64,000 nt of DNA from Saussurea involucrata. Lineage: Eukaryota; Streptophyta; Magnoliopsida; Asterales; Asteraceae. How positions within the stretch are numbered: position 1 is the first letter of the stretch; the number at the start of each line of letters is the position of its first letter. The position numbers and the translations under genes are program-made. Of this stretch, positions 11,705 to 21,768 are shown piece after piece. The notes below the pieces were generated by a model that saw only the letters and a list, made by a program, of their open reading frames with translations, had not been told where the DNA came from and searched no databases. The stretch lies in NCBI GenBank assembly GCA_033807775.1, contig CM066322.1, forward strand, positions 23,466,501-23,530,500. Reading direction: 5' to 3'.

Positions 11705-11979
11705 TAAAAAGTACAATTTTGGTCCCTGAGGTTTACACCTTGATACGAAAATCGTCCCTAAACTTTAATAAGTCTAAAAAACATCCTTACTGTTTGGATT
11801 TTGCTTTGAAAATGGTCCCTCGTCGTTAACTCTGTTAAAATTATCCGTTAGAGTCAAAGGTATTTTCGTCAAACCATGTTTTTTTCTCTCTTTATGTAAT
11901 TTTCCTTTGTTTTTTCTTATTCTTATAAAAACCATAAAACATTAAGGACCTAATTGTAATTTCTTTTAAGTATATTAAT

Positions 11980-12011
<32 letters not shown>

Positions 12012-12770
12012 CTATATATATATCTGGGTGTATAGATCTCCATGAATGTGACCCAGATCAGTTCTCCATCTCTTCCAGTGAACCACCTCCATCTCATATC
12101 AGTTCTCCATTTTAGCAAAACCCATTAAAAAATCAGATCTTTGTGTGTTTTTGTGTTCTGCTCGTCGACGGCTAAGATGGCCGGAAAAACGTTTTTGGCC
12201 AGAATAGAGTTTTTGTTCGATTAAATCGTCTCATATCAGTTCTACCTAATATATTGATCAGTTTACAACGTTTAGAAACAATTTCCAGCAAGAATTATGA
12301 CTTTTGTGAGTTGTTGGAGGTTTCGCCGGAAAAACGTTTTTGCCGGAATATTCACCTCAGATTTGTTTGGTTTTTGATATATTGATCATATTGCATCTTC
12401 CAGTCGTGAATTCAAGCAAAAATTCTTAAATTGTTGGGTTGTTGGGTCTTGCATTTGGGAAGAAAGAGGGAAGTGGGTGTTGCATTTGGAGCTTCCATGG
12501 ATGAAGAATGGGTTTTAGAAAGATGGGGAAGAAGGAGTTTTAGGAGAGAGAGATCAAAAAAAGGACAAAAATAACAAAGACAAAAAATGTGTAAAAAGAC
12601 GAAAATACCCTTCAATTAACTGAGTTTTTTTTAACAGAGTTAACGACGAGGGATCATTTTCAAAGCAAAATCCAAACAGTAAGGATGATTTTTAGACTTA
12701 TTGAAGTTTAGGGACAGTTTTAGTATCAAGGTGTAAACCTCAGGGACCAAAATTGTAGTTTACTCTTTTT
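11705..12770. mobile_element. Long-TIR non-autonomous DNA transposon (MULE-like)
   Basis: The left end (CAATTTTGGTCCCTGAGG, then GTTTACACCTTGATACG) and the right end (its reverse complement ending near 12762) form inverted repeats of about 160 bp. Both contain the phrases for 'cgtcgttaactctgtt' and 'aaaatggtccct'. The middle holds no transposase, only fragments of 5'-leader-like sequence with GCCGGAAAAACG repeats and a (TA)n tract near 11985-12025. The long TIRs and lack of coding suggest a Mutator-like non-autonomous element. I could not define the target duplication. Confidence 0.7.
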
Positions 12771-12914
12771 TTAATTAATTCCAGAATATATGAAATATAA
12801 TTATTTTTTGAATGTTTTTTCAAACATTTTAAAAAAATTAACTTTGTCGAGAAACTTTAATTTTATTTAAAAAAAAAATTTAAATATACAGTTATTTGTT
12901 AAATATATATATAT

Positions 12915-13095
12915 TTTTTAGGGAATTTAATTAAAATACCCAAAGTTTGACTCTGACTTACCAAAATACTCAAAATCTCGTTGACTTTACCAAAATACCC
13001 AAATTTTCCGCGGTGGACCCCGCGATCGCAGGCCCACGCCCACGTGCTCAAGAATGCCCGCGGTACACTTTTGGCCCCTGCCCGCAGAGGTACCC
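12915..13095 (+). repeat. Left inner inverted repeat arm
   Basis: Starts GGGAATTTAATTAAAATACC and runs into GC-rich palindromes (CCGCGG, GCGATCGC). Compared with the right arm it lacks about 35 bases after CCCACGTG. Confidence 0.65.
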
Positions 13096-13302
13096 CGCGA
13101 TCGCGGGATGTCAGTGACACGCGTCTACACATGGTTGAAACCCTAATTTCTTTAATGTATCAAACCCCCCAACCCTAATTTTATTCGGCCGCTATAAGAG
13201 AGAGGGTGGGGGGACCTTATTTGGCCACCACTCTCATTAAAAAATTGCTCTCCCAAACTCTCTTAATTTGTCGTGTGGAATACGCGCTTGGTTTGTTTGA
13301 AG

Positions 13303-13323
13303 ATGGCTCGTGTTACTCGTTTG
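13303..13323 (+). CDS. Possible first coding exon of an unknown gene
   Basis: An ATG in context GAAGATGGC opens a seven-codon frame (MARVTRL) followed directly by a consensus donor, GTAAGT. About 110 bases upstream lies a CTATAAGAGA box. The downstream exon cannot be assigned, because an LTR element remnant and minisatellite follow. It may once have joined the acidic frame at 18542-18772; that is inference only. Confidence 0.25.
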
Positions 13324-13477
13324 GTAAGTTTTTCTTAAGTTTCTTGTACTTTTCTTGTATGTTGTTATTTTAAATTTTAAAATATATGATATGTATGTTG
13401 TTAGAGTGCTTTTAAGTTTGTTGTATCTTTGAATGTGTTATTTGTATGTTATAATGTTGTCTTTATTATAGATGTTA

Positions 13478-13700
13478 GAGTTTTTTTTAAAAGATGTTAT
13501 AGTGGTTTTTTTAAAAAGATGTTAGAGTGTTTTTTATAAAAACACATGTTAGTGTTTTTTTTATAAAAAGATGAGTGTTTTTTATAGAAAAAGATGTTAG
13601 TGTTTTTTTAAGAGTGTTTTTTATAAAAAAAGATGTTAAGAATGTTTTTTATAAAAAAGATGTTAGTGTTTTTTTTTATAAAAAGATGAGTGTTTTTCTA
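13478..13700 (+). repeat. AT-rich minisatellite
   Basis: Degenerate copies of AAAAGATGTTAGAGTGTTTTTTATA repeat about eight times with variable spacing. It lies just after the candidate exon and before the LTR element remnant. Confidence 0.75.
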
Positions 13701-16512
13701 TTTATCTTGAACTTATTCGTTCTTACTAGCTCTTTGTGATTCCAATACGCTGCATAGACAGGGTACAATTCCTCACAGATCAACACAATCTATACACCCC
13801 CTTTGTTCATCTCTAGTATTTCATCTTTTATAAATCTTCCACATCGTAAGTAAACACATATCTAAAAGCAACAGTCCTTCACTGTTCTAACAATCCCACA
13901 AAGTGATCCTTCAACTTTTAAGCTTCTGATTTAAACTTAACATTCATACATGATCCCAAAAGGATAACCAATGCATTCACGTCATATAAACTTCAATTTA
14001 CAATACCGCTCATGCAAGTTCAACCCCAAGCCTACGTCAAGCTTATCAAATCGGGTCAAAGTTCTTAAGACTTAACTGAGTCCAAAACCGAGTCATCTAC
14101 TCAAAGGATCTAAAGATTATTTATCAATATCAACTCACGCAATTTAAATACATCTAACTCACATTATGCAACATACGCTCCGAGGCGTGATAATCTTACG
14201 ACCCCTTCATTGCTACTTTCCCAATGAAGTCAATTCATTTGCAAGTACACGTAAATGCAACTCTTTTCATACTCCACAATGTATATAATACGCCCAGGTT
14301 CATTAGTTCCAAAGATACTAAGAACAAGTAAAATATCAAACAGTCTTCACACCTAAGACCAACACTTAAACCGTCACTGGTTCAAATACAATGCAGTTAA
14401 GCATATAACACATCCAATACTTCATCTCGAGTCACTAAAACTGACAAACATTCAAAAGACTCATTTGAATATAAATCAGGCCTTTAAGGCCAAAACAAAC
14501 GTTTGGTTAAACACGTGTCACTCACACTGTTACGTAAACCAAAATGCCTCTTTACTCAAAATCTTTACCTTATTAATCCCTTAATTGGCCATCGACCCCA
14601 AAATAAAAGTTTATCACTCTCAAAACATTCACATGGTCGGATTTACAAAAATCCCCCAACTCTCACGTTCACATTTTCAAAATGTAACACGTCAAAATTA
14701 TTGCACAACCACAAAAAACACTAAAAGCGTGCTTCGACCACATAACTTTCACTTATGCCATAATTAATCAAAACTTTTTTTTCATTAATGATTTATTCGT
14801 CAATCATTCAAAATCCCCCAAATGTGTCGCACACACTAATAACCACTTTGCGCATACCCTCTGCATAACAGCATACCGGTATCGCTCACGGTTTTGTTCC
14901 TACCCGCACAGGCATACGCGGGACGCATCCAGACCGCACCCAGTGACAGACAAAAGTCCTCATACACCTTACACAACTATCGCCTTCAAAGTCAAAACTT
15001 GACATGTCAATACTTCCTTAACCCTGAACCTAATCCTTCCTCCAGACACGACCGACCCTCGACAACTGTATTACTAGTCACCGAACAAGGGTACAGACCC
15101 TCATATTATTGTTACTAAAGTCCACTTTCGACTCTCCCACTGTTCATCTCTCATTTGAATACAATTACCAAAACCACAAACTTTCTCCCAAGGTTTATCC
15201 AACACCTCTCCACTCTTGGAGTTCTTTCTTAGCTTATAGCGTAATACTCTACGACCTAGCGAGTTCATAGCCTTCATGCATAACAATATAATAAATAACT
15301 CAATCCACACTTTTCTCATTTAAATAAACAACATTCGGAACAACGTGGGCACACACGACCCCAATCATTTTCATAACTCCCATGTACTACACAACGATCT
15401 CAAAATCGTTTGTATATAAATTTTCGTAAAACTCAATATTTCTCAACCAAAAGATGTTGTTACAACAGTAATATCTTAAATGAAGATCTTTTCATACGAC
15501 AAAAGTTTAAAATTTACTGACACAAAGTAAACTAGTCGTTTCTCACACTCATTTATATGATATCATCAAATCAATACCTTTGTTGGTTATAAAAGTTTAC
15601 TGATCAACACTTTCTTGACCTATTTGCTATCATACAACTTTTTATATAAAGTATGAAGTATTTTGCAAGTTGCTAAGCTCCAAAATTTCGTTAGGCAGCG
15701 TAATTGAAATTGCCCTATTTCTTTAAATACATACTTGCACATACTAATTCATCCTTGAATAAAACTGTTATTTATGCATTTGGTTTGAAATCAAGAAAAC
15801 TCATGTAACACACACTAAAACAGCATGCATAAAACTTACTCGCAATGAAGGCTACTTACTCAAACAAGGTTAATCGTTTTACTTACGTAATTTATCATTG
15901 ACACTCTACTTCCGACCAGAGGTCGCCCTCTCGGCCTTATAATAATTGCTATACATGCATTCCATGGCACCCATACTCAACCATGTCATACTAATTCCGT
16001 CTTAATCAATCAGCTCATACTCTATCTCTGCACATATCAAATCACCTATTAAAGGTTGCCTTGACGGACTTTCATGAGTCCCGCCAATTCCAGGTTGTCC
16101 TTCCAACCCCCAATCATTTACTGCTCTGTCCTTTAAAGGACCTTGGTGGCGTATTCACCATCACTCTACTATAACTTACAGGGATAACCACGAGAAATGG
16201 TTATGCACTTACATACATACAAAACGTACTTTACCGATCGTTAGTCACTGTAACAATTCAGAAATAGACATGCTCGTGTAACAATATATTCATAATAACA
16301 GTAGCTAATTGAAATTGTGAACATATCATACAGGAGAATCCCCGTTATCATTGTCACAACACTAATTTCACGTATTTCCGTTAACTCTAAGACTATCCCG
16401 TCTTAACACTTCTACCCATATCTCACATATCATAACCTACTACATCTCAGCTTAAGTCTAAGTATCTCATCAGCATACTTAGTTCGCTTAAACTAGTGCT
16501 CTGATACCATAC

Positions 16513-18532
16513 TGTAACACCCTAAAAACAGGGCCAATTAAAACCTCAAAATAAACAAGTTATGATCACCAAAATATCAGACTTTTATAACCAGAGGATT
16601 AAAAGTGAAGTTTTAGGTACATAAACATCTAACTTGAATAATCCTATTAATCTAATTATATCAACATAATCAGATTACTAGATTATCTAAGCTTTGTCCC
16701 AAAAATCATCAAAAGAGAATCTTGATCCTTTGACATCTATATAAGTCTGATTTCTTACAACATCTGCATCTCACTCTCCCAGACTACTTCCCAGAGCTTG
16801 TACCTGGTAAGAAAATTTAATTTGAAACATTAGGCTTTCGCCTAGTGAGAATATTCAAATCAAATTAAAATTTAATAACTAAAATATTAACAAATATATC
16901 AAACCTGTTATCAACCATCTTACCGTACCAAAGCTCTTTTCAACAACAGGAATCCACCCAATTCCCATCCTTATGACTAATTCATCTAGTCGTATCACTA
17001 TCAACCAACAATTACTTTAAATCCCACTTGATTATAAGTAATCTTCAACCCCAAGAAATTACAGTTTCTATACCTGCTTATTTCTTAGTCCGAAAGTAGA
17101 GATTACAAATTTCAATATTTGTTTATCTCCAAATTTAAAATGAAGATATCAAATCTTCCGCCTGAAATGGGAATTACAAACTCTATGTCTGCCTATTCCA
17201 CATTTCACTATCTCACCATCTTGAATCACTGCCCCCAAATGGGATTTAATTTATATAGCGCTTAACAACAAGGGCCCTCGCAGATGATTCAAGATTCACT
17301 CCAACAACTAGAAATAACATCCCTTCAGTCAATGGCTGGAAATTGGTTCCCATGAAACCGTACAAAGTAGCCCCCTGATGACCAGATGCCTATTTCTAGC
17401 CAACGCAACACAGTAACTGTGTATCATCACTCTTTCTATCGTATACTATATTTGTACGATATATCATATATTCTATATGTCTATATACAGAATATTAATT
17501 ATCACAATTATCCCCATTCTTGCCAATTAGCAACGGGGATCAACATCTCAAATGTTAACTATAAGATCGGACTCATAAATAAGTCCTTTACAATTATTTA
17601 TAACATGGCTTTCGTATCAAAATCTGAATTATAAACATATAACAAATAGCATATAAATATCAGATTGCATTTCACATAAAAGCCTCAAAACTGCTACTGA
17701 AGGTCCACAAAAGTCGCAAGCCACTGTAGCAAATAGCTACACTTTTCGCAAGCCAAAGCTGCGAATTCCTCACTTTTCGCAAGCCAAAGCTGCGAATTCC
17801 TCACTTTTCGCAAGCCAAAGCTGTGAATTCCTCACTTTTCGCAAGCCACTGTTGCGAATTCTATCACTTTTCGCAAGCCACTGTTGCGAATTCTATCACT
17901 TTTCGCAAGCCACTGTTGCGCAAAGTGTACTGTTCATCGTCTCTTTCACAAACTTTAAACCAGTATCGATTTCTTAGCAAATTAAGATTACAGATGGTTC
18001 AATCTCAAGGAGAATATATCTATTATCATTCTAATTGCTTAATTTTAAAGAGAGTTGAATAAACTCACCTTACTAAAATCTGAACACTTCTTGAACACAA
18101 ACTCTTCAAACCAGCAGCTTAATCAATCAGCTGGACCATAAAACATAAAATCAAATGCTTCCCATTCAAGAAATCAGTACCACAACTTAATTTCTTACCT
18201 TAATTTCACCAAATTCTGATTTCTTCTTCTTCTTCTTCTTTTTCTCTTTCTCTATCTCGGTTTCTATCTCTCTCTGTTTCTCGATTCTTTTGATCCCAGG
18301 CAACAAAACCCAAAAGCAAAGTAATCTTACTTATTCTAAGTAAGACACCTCAGTTAAATTAGATGAGTCATCACCCAATTTAACAATTTATACTCCAACT
18401 TTGAACAAAAGACAAAATCAACCCTTCAAGTTGAAATTTCTTAAAAACTTTAACTTTAACAAAATTACAAACTTAACCTCAAAGTTTATAATTATAATTT
18501 ATAAAAATACAACGGAAATTCAAGATGTTACA
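16513..18532 (-). repeat. 2.0 kb LTR of the Ty3-type remnant
   Basis: Bounded by TGTAACACCC on the left and GATGTTACA on the right in plus orientation. It includes a CT-rich tract near 18215-18290 and a hairpin-bearing tandem array at 17709-17930. Confidence 0.8.
17709..17930. repeat. Tandem array with TTCGCA/TGCGAA hairpin units
   Basis: About six or seven units of 31-33 bp carry CACTTTTCGCAAGCC followed by an A/C-rich centre and TGCGAATTC. Each unit can fold as TTCGCA-N9-TGCGAA. The first units carry AAAGC and the last CACTGT in the loop, so the loop varies while the stem is kept. Confidence 0.85.
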
Positions 18533-18541
18533 ATTATTTAG

Positions 18542-18772
18542 CCGCCGCTTACGCCTTTCGAAAACCTTCTGCCTACTGCCTACGAGAGGGACACGCCTTG
18601 GTACAGAAACAGCGTGGCCTTTTTTGACAGAGAGGCGGCAAGGGTTCGACGTCGCTCTCCTTCCCCATCTGGGTCTAGTTCCTCATCTGACGAAGATGAG
18701 GAAGACGACGCGAAGCCCCCATCCGATCGATATCAGCCGCCCCCTTCCGATCACATGTGCATTAATCCTTAG
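18542..18772 (+). pseudogene. Open frame with S/P-rich acidic tail, unidentified
   Basis: A 76-codon frame without a start codon reads ENLLPTAYERDTPWYRNSV, then FFDREAARVRRRSPSPS, a run of Ser, and DEDEEDD before the stop. It begins only ten bases after the LTR boundary, so its upstream part has been separated by the insertion. The codon use (GC-rich third positions) differs from the AT-rich surroundings. I do not recognise the family. It looks like the C-terminal part of a nuclear or RNA-binding-type protein. Confidence 0.4.
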
Positions 18773-18820
18773 ACTACTTAAAGACTAATTTTCAGCCTAA
18801 TGAAAGACCTTTATTCAAGA
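18751..18820 (+). repeat. 70-bp direct repeat, copy 1
   Basis: Starts TCACATGTGCATTAATCC and is repeated essentially exactly at 19417-19486, 666 bases away. It contains the stop codon of the acidic frame at 18542-18772. Confidence 0.9.
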
Positions 18821-19416
18821 GCATAATTCATGTTACAGTCATATACAACAAACAGTGAGAAAGTTCAATAATGTGACCGCATCCAAAGGTGGTCAAGGAG
18901 ATTAGGAATTGACCCCAAAGGAAGTGGATGATCCATGTTTCATGCTACTGAGTGAACTCAATGAACCGACGAAGGGGTTTTTGTTAAATGGAAGTCTTAT
19001 TGTCGAAGCCGAGTTTTCTTTGGTTGGAATGCTTAAAAATTTCATCTGAAAATTGGTGTCTTCCTTGTGTGATCTAAAGAACTTTATATTTTAGGTATAA
19101 CAGAATTTTGTAACTAGTATTGTATTGGTTCTTGTTGTCTGGAAGTGATTCATATGATGCAAAAATTGGTATTATGTAATGTAGAACATTATCTATATTA
19201 TAGAAACTTGCATTTGACAGTGCCATATAAATCTGATCTAAATTCTCATTAATTAGTTATATATTGTTCTGAAATTTCCTTGTATAGGTCTCAAAACAGT
19301 TTTACACGGTTTTTAAAATAACCGTGTAAAATGTGTAATCATCTTACACGGTTATTTGAGAAAACCCGTGTAAAAAGGTCTCGAAACATTTTTACACGGT
19401 GCATTTATTTCTTGAT
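18821..19416. other. Segment between 70-bp direct repeats, with CACTA-like motif cluster
   Basis: Around 19290-19401 the motif TTTTACACGG and its complement CCGTGTAAAA occur about six times in both orientations. Such dense subterminal motifs are typical of CACTA-type transposons. No CACTA terminus or transposase is found, so this is at most a fragment. Confidence 0.4.
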
Positions 19417-19486
19417 TCACATGTGCATTAATCCTTAGACTACTTAAAGACTAATTTTCAGCCTAATGAAAGACCTTTATTCAAGA
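19417..19486 (+). repeat. 70-bp direct repeat, copy 2
   Basis: Second copy of the sequence at 18751-18820, followed at once by the CAGACGAATCTTACAG array. Confidence 0.9.
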
Positions 19487-19496
19487 TCAGACTTCC

Positions 19497-19660
19497 TTTT
19501 GCAGACGAATCTTACAGTTACTTTTTCAGTCGAATCTTACAGGCTCTTTTGCAGACGAATATTGCAGTTACTTTTTCAGTCGAATCTTACAGGCTCTTTT
19601 CAGACGAATCTTGCAGTGAACTATTCAGACGAATCATGCAGGCAACTTTTCAGACGAAAT
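19497..19660 (+). repeat. Tandem repeats upstream of the coiled-coil frame
   Basis: CAGACGAATCTTACAG-type units alternate with CTTTTTCAGTCGAATC, giving about six or seven copies of 24-30 bp. They end about 40 bases before a GGCTATAAGTAG box at 19698-19710, so they occupy the position of an upstream promoter element. Confidence 0.75.
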
Positions 19661-19810
19661 CTTTGGCCATATCCACATCCCTGATGAAGAACATACATTT
19701 TCACGGCTATAAGTAGATGGCATGATGAAGTAGTAATTCACAACTTGCTATCTATCTTTTATACATTCTTTTACACCGTTTACAAACATTCTCTCGCTTT
19801 TCTTAACACT

Positions 19811-20389
19811 ATGGCTGGAGGTTCAAGATCAAGGGGGAACAGGTCGGCGAATGGGGCTGGAACTTCACGTTCGGCAGCCTACCAACCACTGAACGATGGA
19901 GCTCGCCGGAGTACCTGGAAGGTACCAGAAACAGACGAGGAGTGGAGAAACTATGGGCGAACTGCGGCCGATTATCCATTCACGGCTGAGGAGGAAGAAG
20001 ACTGGGAGATGGCATGCGAGATTTACCACTTCAATAATGACAGAATTACCCCACCAATGTATCATTGTACCCAGCCAACGGGTCTTCCACAAAGTCAATG
20101 AATTACTCCTTTAGTGCAAAAATCCATTGATAAGGCGAACGCCGATGTCGAAAAGGTAAAAGGTATGTGGAACCATAACAGGGGGATTCAGCAGGGGAAA
20201 ATGGAGTATCTAGCGGAGAAAAAACGAGAACTGGCCATGGCTAGGGCTCACGTTCGGGAGGTGCAACGACAAATTAAGGAAGTAGAAGAGGAACTACAAG
20301 AAATCGAAGACGACTACACGGGAATGGAGGACGTCATCAAGGAAAAGGTTGACTTCATCACCGGAATCCAGGACGTATTCCAGTCATAG
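19811..20389 (+). pseudogene. Coiled-coil protein with one internal stop, unidentified
   Basis: The frame opens at ATG 19811 (MAGGSRSRGNRS) with a TATA-like box about 100 bases upstream. It codes 96 residues to a TGA at 20099-20101, then stays open in the same frame to 20389. The first part has a WKVPETDEEWRNYGR segment and an acidic EEEEDWEMACEIYHF stretch. The second is strongly helical and charged (KKRELAMARAHVREV, QIKEVEEELQEIEDD), typical of a coiled coil. Removing the stop would give about 190 residues. I do not recognise the family. It sits near the right arm of the 8-kb inverted repeat, which suggests transposon cargo. The stop could be a decay mutation or a hidden intron. Confidence 0.5.
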
Positions 20390-20599
20390 ATTTCTTTGTT
20401 TACCTGCACTGTATCCGTTTCGGTTGGGAAGATGATTTGCAATAATACATCTTTTAATTAATTTCCCTATTAAATAACTTAAAATGGGGAAAATGTTTTC
20501 TTTAATTAATTTCTATATTAAATACATTAAAATGAAAATGAAACAATACATTAAAAACCTCAACTACATAAAATGATAACCTAAAAACTACAGGGACCA

Positions 20600-20938
20600 A
20601 AAACGTAATTTTTTTGCCCAAACTTGAGGGGCCAAAAACGTAATTTCGGCTTACCGCAGGACCACCGCGGGGCAGGGGCCAAAATTCTACCGAGTCCAAA
20701 GTTGAGGGGGTCTGCGGCTTTCGCGGCCAATCTTGAGGGGCCAAAAGTGTACCGCGGGCGTTCTTGAGGGGCCTCCGCGGGACTTTTGGCCAAAGAGTCG
20801 TGACACGTGGGCGTGGGCCCGCGATCGCGGGGCCCACCGCGGAAAATTTGTGTATTTTGATAAAGTCGACGAGATTTTGAGTATTTTAGTAAGTTAGAGT
20901 CAAACTTTTAGTATTTTAATTAAATTTCCTATTTTTTA
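20600..20938 (-). repeat. Right inner inverted repeat arm
   Basis: The reverse complement matches 12915-13095. It is extended by several GC-rich submotifs (TTGAGGGGCCAAAA occurs four times between 20600 and 20780) that the left arm mostly lacks. CCGCGG and GCGATCGC palindromes recur. Confidence 0.65.
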
Positions 20939-21286
20939 AAACAGCCTTTACATACGTCTTGTGCATAAATTTAAAAAAATAATAATAACTAATTTATTAG
21001 TTTAATTTTACTTTAAAAATATTTTTATAAAAAATTTATTATTTTAAAGAAAAAGTAATTTTAAATTTAAAAAACATAAACTGTATTTATATAATTTATT
21101 TATAATTTAAAATTTAAAATTTTAAAATTAAAAACTTAAAAAAAAATTATGTGTAAAGTTTTATGCGTAATTTTCTTTAATTTTTTTATTATATTCCAGA
21201 AAATATAAGTTTATATAGAAAACGTTCCTCTTTAAACTTTATTTTTAAAAAAAAATTAGTTAAAGAAAGAAAGTTTACGTAGAAAA
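20939..21286. other. AT-rich spacer inside the outer inverted repeat
   Basis: Very AT-rich; no gene seen. Confidence 0.4.
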
Positions 21287-21395
21287 ATAGTTTGTGTAAA
21301 CTTTAAACTTTGTCTAAATATGAAAATGAATTCAAATTTTGACTAAAAAATAAAAACACTTTAAGAAAATGACTATTTGTGCCGATTTCCATAAA
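21287..21395 (-). repeat. Right arm of the outer inverted repeat
   Basis: Reverse complement of 10850-10972 with many mismatches; shared words include GTCATTTTCTTAAAGTG-like, CATATTTAGACAAAG and TTTTTCTACGTAAAC. Confidence 0.5.
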
Positions 21396-21768
21396 ACACT
21401 TTCTTATTTTTCTATTGTATAAAAGTTTTTGAGCACACAATTTTTTTAACTTCCCTCTCTTTTCCTGATAATAAAGCTATTTAATTCTCAATGAATTTTA
21501 ACAATACGTGTCACAATGTTGAGTAAAAGAATTTAAACTCAATTTTGTGCATCAAATCAAATCAAACCAAACAAATCCAATACATCCCACATTCCCACTC
21601 GAAAGTAACATAAACAAATCCAGTATATAAGTAAATATTAGAGATGGAATATATGCAAAACACTAAACATTGCACACCCGAAATAGTAAATTAGACATTT
21701 ACTAAACTACCAACAAAATCAGGGATAAAACATTTATCATATGAAATAAACCTTAATAAATGTTTGGG
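21396..21768. other. 3' flank of the DUF455 gene
   Basis: AT-rich; likely 3' untranslated region and downstream spacer of the minus-strand gene. No other gene is seen. Confidence 0.4.

Larger units (their letters stand above)
13741..18532 (-). mobile_element. Left-truncated Ty3-type LTR retrotransposon remnant
   Basis: The minus strand has an LTR (16513-18532) followed, after a 3-nt spacer, by a tRNA-iMet primer site (reverse complement GCTCTGATACCA at 16498-16509). It continues as about 2.7 kb of non-coding leader or internal sequence down to roughly 13741. No gag, protease or polymerase is visible, and no second LTR is found on the left. The LTR start TGTAACATCTTGAATTTCC and end ...GGGTGTTACA resemble Tekay-like Ty3 elements. 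It may be a large non-coding derivative or the remains of a deletion. The left boundary is uncertain. Confidence 0.7.
12915..20938. mobile_element. Candidate large TIR element, about 8 kb, unclassified
   Basis: Sequence at 12915-13095 is mirrored at about 20690-20938 over at least 140 aligned bases, including TTAATTAAAATAC, GTTTGACTC and the GC-rich block CCGCGATCGCGG/CCCACGCCCACGTG. The GC-rich palindromic block stands out from its AT-rich surroundings. Inside are a promoter-like zone with a short first exon (13303), an inserted LTR element remnant, and two sets of short acidic or coiled-coil reading frames. No transposase is recognisable. It could be a Mutator-like element that carries unknown genes, or two unrelated repeats that happen to face each other. 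Confidence 0.45.

Noticed and set aside
17709..17930. CRISPR array (regular short repeats)
   Set aside because: The units are directly adjacent and near-identical with no unique spacers, and the context is a plant LTR. The same holds for 44922-45236 and 57115-57300.
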